Origin: Archegozetes longisetosus
Lineage: Eukaryota > Arthropoda > Arachnida > Sarcoptiformes > Trhypochthoniidae
Length of the DNA stretch: 64,000 nt
Direction of reading: 5' to 3'
Assembly: GCA_018873245.2 (NCBI GenBank)
Contig: JAEMBT020000001.1
Location: 18,106,220-18,170,219, forward strand
Shown here: piece after piece, positions 37,510 through 50,100 of the stretch
How positions within the stretch are numbered: the first letter of the stretch is position 1
How the letters are laid out: each line of letters begins with the position of its first letter
Translations under genes and position numbers: made by a program
The notes under the pieces: generated by a model
What the model was told of the DNA's origin: nothing
The model's database searches: none
Seen by the model: only the letters and a program-made list of their open reading frames with translations

Positions 37510-39551
37510 TCAGGTCGGAACTGGAATATTTGAGCGACGATTGTTGGATGGACTTACGTTTGCGAGCGGAGCTCCAGTCAATTGCGAGACAGTCAAATGA
37601 ACTTTAGTGATAATATCGAGCACTTCTCCGGTCAACTTTCCAGCTCCGACTTCACTATTACCATGAGACACCATAACCACTTTATTGCATTGCGCTAACG
37701 GAGCCGCCACTTCGGCTGCGATCTAACAATTACATAACAATCTCAAAAATAGAGCAAAAAATGGATATAATCTAATATAATCTAATCTAACCTTCGGCAG
37801 AGTATCGAGAACCATGTCTACTTTGGCCGCTGAGTCGTATTCCTTATAGGCGTTGGCTTTCTTCGCCATTTGTTCTGCTTCTGCCTTAGCCTTGGCTTCG
37901 ATAGCAAAGGCTTCTGCTTCTCCGCGTAATCTCAAGGCTTCTGCCTCTGCTTCCGCTTCCATAATAATCTTATTCCTGTGCGCTTCGGCCAACTTCTCGA
38001 GCTTATACTTCTCAGCTTCAGCAGGTCTTCGAACAGTTGCTTCGAGTTCTTTCTCTTTGCGCGCAATTTCTTGTTCCTGAACTTGAATTTCTTGAGTTCT
38101 CTCGATAACTTTAACCTGCATTTGTTCCTCCTTGATTCTTTGTCTAGTTTTGGCTGCCTGAAGATTGTACGCTAAGTCTGATTCAGCCTTCTTGGAGAAG
38201 ACCTCGACATCATAGGCAGCTTTTTTCAATTCGAAATCTCGTTGAGCTTTGGCTATCTCTGCGTCGTTGACATATCTGGCAGCCATCCTTTCCTCTTCAG
38301 CCAAGGCTTCTTTGATGAGCGCATCCCTCTTAGCTTCTGCTTCACCGATTCTGGCATCACGTTTGACTTCTGCAGTTCGGGCTAAACCCAAGGCCTTGAG
38401 ATAACCCTCTTCGTCACTGATATCCTTAATAGTATACGAAACAACAGTGAACCCCATATCAACCAAATCACTAGAGGCGACCTCAAAAACTTTCTTAGAG
38501 AATTTTTTACGATTCTTATAGATTTCCTCAACAGTCATAGAGGCCATAATAGCTCTCTGATGTCCCTCAAGGGTCTCACGAGCAACATTCATGATCTCTT
38601 CCTCAGACTTGCCAAGAAACTGTTCACAAGCAGCACGCAACATGTCAGCATTCTGTCCCTGAATCTTGACTTGTGCGATGCCAGTCACAGAAATGGGAAC
38701 ACCTTGTTGGGTATAAACGCGCGGACTTTCGATCGTTAGAGTCATTGTGTTCAATGTTATTCTGTAGTAATAAAATAGATATTCATTATTTATTTAGTTC
38801 CACTCCATTTCTCGCTCTGTAACGGATTAAATGTTTTCAATAGTCTTGTTTTCAATTGTCTTTATCCCCCCCAATAAGGTTTTCCATTGAAAAGTAATTT
38901 AAACTACTTGTCAACTCAACTTTGCCCCAAACTTTCACAACTCTGCTATCGATTAGATTAGATTAGAGTCAATAATAGAAAAATTGAAGTTTAAATGAGA
39001 AGTATCTAAAAAGTGAGTTAACTTCGATTAGAGAAGAAAAAAGAAAAAGTTAGGATAAGATAATCTGTAAAAAAAGCAGAAGTTAGGTATTAGAAATAAT
39101 AAAAGATTATTTAGAAGTAAAACAGTAGTGAGAGTACTATTTGAAGAGTTAATCAATGAATGAATAAAAATAATGATAATGAATAAAATATCTATTATTA
39201 GAGAGCAAGAAAAACAAACAAAGATTATATGACAAATAAGTATAGCATAAATACAAACCTCTGAACCTTTTGAATAACGGGCCAAACAAAGACTCGTCCA
39301 CCAGGGACCATAAGTGGTCGTCGATGACAGCATCCTATAATTGAATAGATAAATAAATAAATAATTAATTAATATAGAAATATATTGATAGAAAATAAAT
39401 AATAATAAATAATAATAATAAACAGTAATAATAATAATAATTATGATAATTAATAATAAATATAAATATAAATATATATATATAAATATATTGAAGCCTA
39501 ACCTGAAACTACTAATGCTTCATTAGGACCACAAGTAACAAACCCAGCCAT
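37510..39551 (-). CDS. FLOT1: Flotillin-1 (reggie-2)
   Basis: Membrane scaffold of ordered plasma-membrane and endosomal domains. Exons 39551-39503, 39334-39259, 38761-37792 and 37722-37510 join in phase to 435 residues, against 427 in human FLOT1. The start [17 protein letters not shown] is the classic flotillin N-terminus and fixes the start codon. The SPFH domain (about 1-190) contains [18 protein letters not shown], the conserved [17 protein letters not shown] block and [18 protein letters not shown] long charged coiled coil follows, with repeated [10 protein letters not shown] motifs, and a C-terminal [10 protein letters not shown] block used in oligomerisation. The vertebrate palmitoylation cysteine in VFVLPC is replaced (VFVWPV); nearby N-terminal GCC cysteines could be acylated instead, which is an inference. 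Confidence 0.97.
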
Positions 39552-41970
39552 ATTGATGACCCTTCAAACAATAAAGTGTTTAAAGAAAAATAAATTATAG
39601 TATCGGATGATCTCTTATAGATTGCAATCGGTATAGTTAATTGAGTTTAGTAAAATGGACGTGAAAGAGTAGTGGGCGCGCCTCTCAATGTAAGTTATTA
39701 TAGCATATATATATACATACTCCTATTGTGCTATTGCACTGCAATATTACAGTGTTAGCAATCGATTTCATTCTAACACTGACATCTATTATTACTTATA
39801 TGCTCCTATAGTATTGACGTATCTTTAATATTTCACTATTATGTTTATTTTGGTAAATGATAGCGTTGCAGTTTGTTTCATATACAAATGTTTTTAGGTA
39901 TTAGGGAGATATGTTTGACTTGTGAACACAACAATAACACCTATACCTAACCCAACTAACTTAACCTAAAATAAACATATAGTAAGACTAATACAAGTTT
40001 AGATGTAAATTCAAATATATATATATAAACTTATATAAAGTAAGACCTGTATACAAAAAGTGATTGCTTATCACCTAAACAAGGAGAAATAAAAGCGAAC
40101 AACTTAGCTAACAATTACCATAAACAAGATAGCTGTTAGTATTTATTGATTGACATATGACACAATAGTTAAACGATATAGTATGACGTTAGTGCTTCTT
40201 AATTGTTTTATTATTTTCTACTACCATCAAACAATATAAGTAATAATATAATGAAATAATCTAAACAGATAATTCTAGTGACTAATACTCTAAAAATTGA
40301 TAGCACATAGTTAAAACCTAGCCTAAACTTAATAAGATATACTTAAATATGATAAAGCACATCTAGTACGATAATCTATACTAACTATTTATATGGTGTA
40401 CTTAATTGAAATAAACAGCCAATAAGTTAATCAATAGAAATGTAGAGGTGATAAATATAGATATATTTAACTATAATCTATTTTTAGATATATCAAATAA
40501 AATATTACTATTATAAGTTATTATATATTCTTATTATTAGTTAAGTCAAGTTTCATATGACAATATTGTGTGTGCATTTGTTCTCACTATCTCACATAAA
40601 TATACTAGTTTTTAAAACTTTTTCATTACTTTAACAGCTGATAGAATGAATAGAACGTTACTTTCTTTACAATAGTGTGGCCAATACTAGTAGAGTACTT
40701 GTAGAGTACTTATAGAATTCATATAGAATCCATATAGAATTCATATGGAACTCATAGAATTCATATAGAATTCATATGGAATTCATATGGAACTCATAGA
40801 ATTCATATAGAATTCATATAGAATTCATATGGAACTCATAGAATTCATATGGAACTCATAGAATTCATATAGAATCATTGTTGAATTATACAAAGAAGAA
40901 ATATCTATAGTAAAATAATAATTTCATTATTTTCTATATGACATAAAAGTGACAATACATATTAATGTAATTACTAACTCGCTTCTATTATACAATATGT
41001 TCAAATAGAATTTCATTCATAACCTTATGTACATGTTTTTTTTTATTAAGTATAAGTTGGAAGTTTGGTTTTAATGTACATCTTTTCTTATCAACTATAA
41101 GTATGATTTTAATGGCATTATATAAGTTGAAAATATGATTTTAATGTATTATATTAAGAGACTAAGTAATATACAACAAACGCTGCATAACTTGATGAGA
41201 TTGATAAAAATAAAATTATTTAGAAGCGCAATATATCCACACACTATGCGGAAATTATTTTGACATAATAATCAAATATAGTTAAGAATAGCAGTTAATT
41301 GGATCTATAAACCTAAATTGACTGACCGATCAGTTTGTGTAGGTTTTATGAGAAGCTATTTAGGAACTATTTAGGGACTGTTTAAAAATTATTTAGAGAC
41401 TATTTCGGTGTGTTAAACACAATGGTAGATATACAAAAATAAGTTAGTAGAACTTTACGAGTAGTTTATAATATTTACCAATATGTTACTAATTACCTAA
41501 TTAACATTAATTTTCAATAATAGATTCAATAAAATAGTTGCATAAGTGTATAATTGAATATAATATTGATTTAAGAAATAAAGACTAATTAAAGACTTAG
41601 CGAAAGTTTATTTTATTCATAAAGTACATATTTAGACTAAATGGGAGTTTATTTCGAAACACTATTTGTCATGAAAAATATAACTCAATAACAGTTTAAT
41701 CGACAATCGATTCGATCTAAGAAATTAGTGAAATTCATGCGCATTCAACCTTCAGGAAGAGCAAGAGAAGTACTCTGAGTATATGAAGATCTCATTCAGA
41801 AGCCATATCTTAGAGATAATAGAAATTTGGATTCGACTAACTGAAGATCAGCTTTATAAGAAAATTAGATCTAATTAATAATTTAAATAGATTGAAAAGT
41901 GAAAATTAGATTAGTGAAAATTAGATTAGTGAAAAATAGATTATTCTATAGTTTAGAGAGATTAGAGTGA
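39552..41970. promoter_or_regulatory. Intergenic region between flotillin and stomatin starts (divergent)
   Basis: The flotillin start (minus) and the most distal stomatin start (plus) point away from each other, about 2.4 kb apart. A GC-rich patch, GGGCGCGCC, occurs at about 39674, the only such patch nearby. The rest is A+T-rich with the minisatellite at 40697-40880. No core promoter could be assigned firmly. Confidence 0.35.
40697..40882. repeat. GAATTCATATGGAACTCATA minisatellite
   Basis: About fourteen 12-13-base units alternating AGAATTCATAT and GGAACTCAT. Confidence 0.85.
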
Positions 41971-42085
41971 ATGACAACTCGTCCTAATATTAATAGAATC
42001 CCAAGCAGAGACATATACGAATCATTAGCGATGGAATTTCAAGCTAAAAATGGTTTAAACGATCAGGTTATTAATTTTGGTGCGG
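41971..42085 (+). other. Stomatin alternative first exon 1a
   Basis: ATG-opened, 38 codons plus one base, ending AATTTTGGTGCGG|GTAAGT. It encodes [18 protein letters not shown], later QVINFGAG after splicing. The phase-1 donor fits exon 2. It is 9 kb from exon 2, which implies a distal promoter. Confidence 0.7.
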
Positions 42086-44142
42086 GTAAGTGATTTACTA
42101 TTTTATAGTTAATATAAGTTATATTCAAATGTTTGATTCATAACTACCATAAAAGTCTATTTATTGATAGCGTTTGTTATGTTTATATTTGTATTACATT
42201 GATCTATCACATGTTTTGCGCTTATTCAATATTTATGAATATTTATGAACTTGTTCTCAATCAAGAATTTATTTCTCAATCATATTCGTTATTTATAGAA
42301 AACCGAAAATAATTATATCGTTTCAACTATAACAACCAATTTATTGATTTTATTTGTTTGAAATATATTTTTAATAATTTCTGTTATTTAGATTAAATAT
42401 ATAAAGTTAAATATAAGTATTGATTAATGATGAATGCATAAATCTGAGATAATAAGTAGATTAAGTGGAAGCTATATATATAAGCGCATGTTTGCAGTTT
42501 CCCTTAATGCTACTTTCCTGCATTGCAGCAACTGAAACATTGGATTATTTGTCCTACAATATACTTAGTTTATTCTGGATATAGTGAACGGATGAGTAGA
42601 ACCAAAAGTATTTACCATAATCGGGATTCACAATAAAAGTTGTCATTAAATATAGTGAATATATAATCTTATCTCAAATTGTCTACTCTCTAGTAGCCAA
42701 TCAACAACAAGTGAAACACTAAACCGATAATTTCGATTATCTCTACGAAAAGCTTTGATGATTTTCTATAAACTTTTGTGGAGTCCACTATAACCAAGTA
42801 TTCGCTAAAGCAGATTCGCTATATCCAGAATAGCCTGTATCAATAACATAGCCGAATCTTAACTTAATTTACAGTGTTTTTCGATTGCTTTTAACAGAAC
42901 GGCAAATAACTTTAACGTTTTGTCAAAACTAAATAACGCAATCAATTACTTTTGAACAATGCGTCGAATTGCAAACATTTATGAGATTGTAAACACATTT
43001 TAAACCATTAAGTTATGGATGAGATTAATGTGGATATAGTTTTAGTTTTATAATTCAGATTTGATTTGTATTCATATTTAGTTAAATTTGCAAATTTTGT
43101 AAACATTTAACAGTTATATATAAAAAGCATTTGCTGTTATTTAGTTTTGACAAAACGTTAAAGTTATTTGCCGTTCCGTTAAAAGCAATCGAAAAACACT
43201 GTAATGCATATAAGGATTGATCCTGTCAACCAGTTCTGAATATTCTCTAATTAAAGGCTCACATTGAGCCCTGATTTTTCAAGACATTTTTGTGAATGTT
43301 AGTGCATCTAAAAATTGAACTCTCATCGACTGATAGGGTTTATAATATGAAGTATTAATAGTAAATTTGACAGATTATAGTAGAATCTGAAAAGTTCAAA
43401 TAAGTTTACAGTTAAACAGTAGCAAACGATTAATTGAGGGCAGTGTAAAAGAAATGAATTAATTAAAATTGAAATGTTATGATAATATAATAGATGACAG
43501 AAGTTATATGAACTAACTCATTTATCTACTTAAATGATCCTAAAAATGATATATCTTAAGAAATATTGCACAAATATGAAGAACTGTCACATATATCTAA
43601 TGACATGTTTCTTTATTCAAAATATTCGTTATTCAAAATATTCATTATTCACAAAATATTCATTATTTAAAATAATCATTATTCAAAAATAATTAATGAT
43701 ATTTTAGGAAATGATTGATAAAAAAAAGATATAAAAATAAAGTAGACTAAAGAAATAGGTGAATTTAGAAAATTTAAACTTTTCAAAAACTATATGAAAC
43801 ATATATAAAAACTTTATAAAAGTATAATTAATCACTTATGTCACGAAAACAATTGTTCATGTACGACAGTTTGAGCTGAGAAATAATAATTTAAACATAT
43901 TTACGATCGATTAGCTAACTATCTGTAAGAAGATATGCGAATATATAAGAATATATAAGAATATAAGAATATATAAGAATATATAAGAATATAAGAATAT
44001 ATAAGAACATAAGTTATAAGATCATATAATAAAACAGAAAAATGATGTGCACATCTATTAATATAATCGTCATTTATTAAACATAAAAAATATAATAATC
44101 ATTATAAATGAAATTTATTTAAAATAAAATTTAGCTATAAGT

Positions 44143-44173
<31 letters not shown>

Positions 44174-47100
44174 TAAATTGTTGTTATTTTCGTTTCACAT
44201 CAATTATAATAGTATTATTTTTAAAAATATAGGCTATTTATCATCGATCATTATATTTAATGATAATTATGATTACACAAAATAGTGTTTATAGTAATAT
44301 ACAGTAATGAATCGATTATTTAAATCAGCTTGCGTCTAATAAGTTCAGTTCAGTTCAATTGCTATAAGTAGAGAATAGTTATATACTTAACAAACTTTTG
44401 TAGGACTCTTTATATGGCGCCTTTCTTTTTAAACATAATTCATAGTTCAAATTAAATTATTTTTAGAGAACTCGATAACTGCATTTACTGATGGTCAGAT
44501 ATTAGACATACAAATATTTACTTTTATTGATTGGATAATTTATGAGAAATGAATGAAAATAAGTATTAAATAAGATTATTAGGAGATAATAGAAATTAAA
44601 TATACAAGTCATTAAATAAATTATGTCAATTATATATTTAAACTTCAATAACTTTAATATCATCTATTAGTTGTATAAATTAGAGCCAATTTAAAAAGTA
44701 TCCAAAATTGTTTATATAATTTCATCCAAATTCAACAAAATCAAAAATATTATAAAACAATCAAAAGTTATTAAAAACGTTCAAATTCTTTTTGAATTAT
44801 CGCCTAATTAGCATAACCAGTGGTTAAATCCGTGGTTATAAAGAAAACTTTATACATAAAATTGACGTAATTCATGTAAACACCATAGACTTGAGATGAG
44901 TCTTATATCAATAGAAAAAGTTCAAAACCCGATTCTCACTCAGCAAGTTTATTAACCGTAGTTTAATAGAAATCACTAAAGTAGAAAAGGTTATAAAGAG
45001 AATTTTAGTTAGGGTCTAATATAAAACTTTAGAAAAGCAAATATTTGGGTTTACAAAATCTATAAACTGATAAAGAAGGAGAATGAATCTTCTTTAAACT
45101 ACTCTAAAGATTTAGACTAGTATTCTTGTCATAGAGAGATTTAGATATGTCAGCTCAGATTCGATTCAAACAGGCAATTGTTGACTCAAAAAAAATATTC
45201 CAAAATATCTAAAGTAAGCAAAGAGAAAATATAAAGTTCATGTTTCAAATATAAAGTGGAATATTTGAAGTTGACGCGTCAAATTAGTGTGAATTAGAGA
45301 TAAAAGACATTATAGAAATAGTCATATGGGAATATTATGAAAAGATTAAATTGATATGAAAAACTAAATGATGATGTATTATAAAGCTTTAGATAAGTAG
45401 ATTTATCAACTACATGCCAAAACTTTACTAAACCTTTAAAACTATTTCTCAAAAATGCATTTAAACTCATATAAACACAATAAAAGATTAATAATAAAGA
45501 GAATATCAAAACTATCATAATAGAAACATTTGATAGTAAAAGGATCAAAAAAGTATTACGACTGAGATGGGAAAGGTAGAATGGTAGAATTTTTGACGAT
45601 GATAGTTTAATATAAATCATATTTACGTAAAGAAGGCCTAACGATAACAATTGTACAGTAACTATGGTAACTACGTTTTAATACAACATTACTACTAGAA
45701 AAAAACACCTTTACTCTGTCCTCATAGAAAATCGATCAAACATTTAAACTTAAATAAGTTTTACTATTGGATTTCTACTTCAACCTCTATACCTCTGTAT
45801 TTCGTTTGTTTTAACGTTCTCTTCTCTCTCTCTCTCTCTCTCTCTCTATTATTTGATGTGATCTCAGTTTAAATTCAACTCTTTCATCATATTTAATAAA
45901 TAAAAATCAGGTATTTGATAGTGTGCTTGTTTTGTGTAGCATTGTTGTTTTGTGTAGCATTGTTGTTTGTTAGCATTCTGATTTTATGTCGTATAAATCG
46001 TTAGTATCTCTTTCCAATTATTTATCACATCTTTTTACTCCTCTCTGGCACGTTCTTGCTGATTTTTTCACTATTTATTCGTGTTATGATAATTGTTGAG
46101 GCTGCAACATTTAAATTAATGATAATTACACGAAGTATATCGATTTTAGTATAACTTTTGTCAATTTGACTTAATCAATACTCTATTATTAGTAAATAGA
46201 TGTGTTTAGCAGTTAACATCTTTATAATCATACCACTCATTTCATAATCTAATTGAAAGAAATCCATTAGAATAGATTATATCAAAATATGAAAAAATGA
46301 ATATAGTTTTCCCTATTTTTATCATCATTTTATTTTATCACTATCTAAATTCACTTTTTACTACTGTATCACATATTCATGTTCTTCGTGATAATTGTTA
46401 GGTTAGGTTAAACTAGAATTTTCACTTGAATTATGATTTCAATTTTGAATGAACCTAAAATGAGAAAATTGAGAAAACGTTAGACCTATTGAATTAAACA
46501 TGAATAGATTAAAATTTAATAAGCTTATATTTAAGAAGAAAATCATAAATAAGATTAGACATAGATGAGAGAATTAAGTAGTAAATCAAAGAGATAGAAA
46601 AGCTTAAAGAAGGTAAAACACGATTAAGAAATCATACAGATATATAAAAAAGCAATATAACTCAAAGAAGTAGAAAAACAGAAATAATAATTAAGAAGTA
46701 TTGATTTAGAAGGAAAAGAAATAGTAATTTGGTAGTATATGCAATTAATAGAGTCAATATTTTAAGTTAAGTTACTATTGATTTATTTTTATATGATGGC
46801 GTAATCATTATACAATCTACTATAGAAAATTATTTCTTATATATATCTATATCTATATAGACTAATCATCAAATCTATTCTATCAATTTACTTCTAAGAA
46901 AATACTTTTATCACTTAACAACAAATGGATATACTATATCTAAACATCATTTTAGTAGAAGATTGAAACAATAAATTGTCAATAAGTTAATATTCGATTC
47001 GTAATGAATCTAGTAACAAATTCTTAGTAGAGTAGGGTTGTATTATTACGTTATATATATACATAATATATGAATAGTAACTAATCCTACAGAATCTAAA

Positions 47101-50100
47101 ACTTTTGAAAATGATTCAAAACTGAAAATATAACTTTTAACTTATGGATTTATACTTTTGAGCTGTTCTTGAATATTTATTAGAATAACTAGTATATTTT
47201 CTGCTCATACTTATGTGACTCAAACTATTACTTCATTCATTGATCAAAGTCCTAATTGTGAAATAGATATTTGCATCATACATTCGCATCTGCGGGTGTT
47301 TGCGGGTATCTGCATGGTTTGGCGGGTGCGGGTATAATTTTTTCATTAGAATACCCCATTGAAATTGTACAATAGGATTCACTGCAAATACAATATCGTA
47401 ACTATTGGTCAACGGAATTTTTAATTATTCTGAGTTAACACTAACTGATAGGAGATCGCTTGTAAATTCAGATAGTCAATAAATTGCTATTTATTAGATC
47501 CAATTTGGATATTATGAAAATTGATTTAGCTATTACTTTTAATATGAATTAACTTGAAAGAATTTTGTAATGCCTGAATTTAAATTAAATATTGAAATGC
47601 GGTTATTTCAGGGTGGTGTGCGGATACCCACAATGGTTTTTATGCGGGTACAGGACAGATGCAGAGCGAATGTAGTTGTAAAAATTTCAGAAGGTGGGCA
47701 CGTCTATTGTGACCCACACTAGATGTGTGCGTCTCCTGTAATTCTTGCACCCGCACTCGTCTCGCATCCACTAAATCATGCGGATGTGTGATGCGTATAT
47801 CTAATTCGATGGTTTCATACAATTCATCATTAGTTATAACTAAAACCATGAAATATATGTATTTATTCGCAAATTATGTATGAGGTATGAGAGAATTTCG
47901 CTCCATTTCCTCAGTACTGCGGTTACAAAGAAAAGTTAGTAAAAACATATTTTGTGGACAGATCCACAATAATAGCGTCAATCATTGATTGACTACGTGT
48001 TAAAATATTGATAGGCTGTAAAAGCATTGAGATAATTAGGGGAAACTGAGGGGAAGTCAAACTTGAAACATCTGGCATATATAATATATGAATGAATACT
48101 TATCTTTCACGGCTCTAATTATAACTAAAAATTAAAGTAGGAAATATTGAGCAACTACTAGATTAAGCAGAAAATAATAAATGGCTTATTAATTGACAAC
48201 AGCTCAATTGTAAGAATAGATGAATTGTAGGAATCGATGAATTATAGGAATCGATGAATTGTAGGAATCGATGAATTGTAGGAATCGATGAATTGTAAGA
48301 ATCGATGACTTAAGAGAACGATTCTGATATATTGATCGATTAAAAAACTATTTTCATATAATAGCTATATTTATTTGTATTTGCCTTTAGGAGTGTCTAT
48401 ATATTCATTAGTGGGAATGTAAAGTTTGTTAAGAAAGTAAATAATAGTTTGATGGCTTGTGCATGAAATGAATGCATTAAAGTTATAGTTATAAAGCTAA
48501 TAGAGAATCTAAAGTTCCATAAATGCACATTAACGAAAATAGAATTGCACATTTTTTCACCTTTCAGATTATTGAGCCGAAGTCGACACCAAAATTCAAG
48601 CAAACAAAATGTCACAGGACGAAACAATGAATAATAAGATTAATTTTGCTGAAGGTGAGATTTAGTTTCATATAATTCATTTTATTTGATTTAATTCAAT
48701 ATTTTAGAGTTTATTGTCATGTTTCCTATATTATTGTTGTTCAACTTAAATTATATGAATAACTTGTATGAATAAAAGTGTGGAGAACGGTAAAGGTTGG
48801 GTCAAGTTTGGATAGGTTAGATTTATAGCTATGCAATACAGTAAAAGCATTCAAAGTTGAAGGTTTTGCTTGACCATATCCAAGAGCACTAGTACTATAC
48901 GAAAAGGTGACTAAACCTTAACCATACATTAAAAATATTGAAATTGAAAAAGATATTTTATAAGAAACAAAAGAAAAGTTATTAAACAGAAAATCTAAAA
49001 GAAACAGTTAAATGGAAATACTGTTTCTCCATACTGTTGTTGACTTATTTAAGAAAGACAAATATTATGAAGAGAGAAAATGGTAGAAAGTAATAGAAAG
49101 TAATTGTTATACAATATGTAGAATATATAGAATAATAATTAAGATAATTAAGATGACCAAAAAAATACAATTATTAGTCATGTTGACGTTCTGTAATTAA
49201 AAGTCTACTATAAGTGTTATGTTTAATATTATATAAATTCGATTTTCCTTGTTTTCTTTTGTATAAGTACAAGAAAATTAGTATTAATAAATTGTAGGTA
49301 AATTAATATGAAAAATAATATAGAAATATTAGTGCTAGATAGTAGTGCTAGATACTAGTGCTAGATAATAGTGCTAGATACTAGTACTAGATACTAGTAC
49401 AAAACAACATTCTATACTAAATATGAGAAGAGAAAAAAGTGAAAATAGAAATTAAGTTGATAGGTATGTTAGAGAAAAGAAAGCGTTTTTAATTAGAATC
49501 AGAATTAAATTTATAGGGTATACAGACAAATAGATATATAATTATAATAAAGATATAATCTAAATCGCCATGAGCAAACAATATACTTCATTTTATTAGT
49601 ATTTACATTCAGCTCTTATTAAAGACTATTTGGTACATGACTCTAGTAATTGTCTTTGGAGTGTTATAAAGTTCTATAAATTCTGTAAATTCTATAAAGT
49701 TCTGTAAAGTTCTACAAAGTTCAATAAGTTCCATAAACTCCATAAACCCTATCTCTAATTTGAAAGATTATAGGTAAGACTTTATAGCACTGACCCGACA
49801 ATATAATTATCGATTGCGATTAACTATAAAATAAAATAGTGTTAAACCAAGATGAGAAATAAGAGAAATATGGAAAAGTATATATAAGAAAAATATGATA
49901 AATATGATAAATATTAGGTGAAAGAATAAAATGCCAGAAATGCACGCAATGTCATATATTTGAATGTTGATCACTTGAGATCATCATACATCAATTGCTT
50001 CATTGAATATTTAAATTTATGCAAGAAAATATACACTATTTTACTATTGAGATATAATTTGACTAAAAACATTTTGGCATTTAAGTTAGTAGCACACACA

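Noticed and set aside
45294..45650. 118-residue minus-strand hydrophobic frame
   Set aside because: Leu/Ile/Phe/Ser-rich, as expected from A+T-rich DNA, with no domain and no splice context. It lies in the stomatin intron on the other strand.
47640..47849. 69-residue minus frame inside the G-rich element
   Set aside because: It overlaps the inverted end and subterminal repeats and shows no transposase motif.
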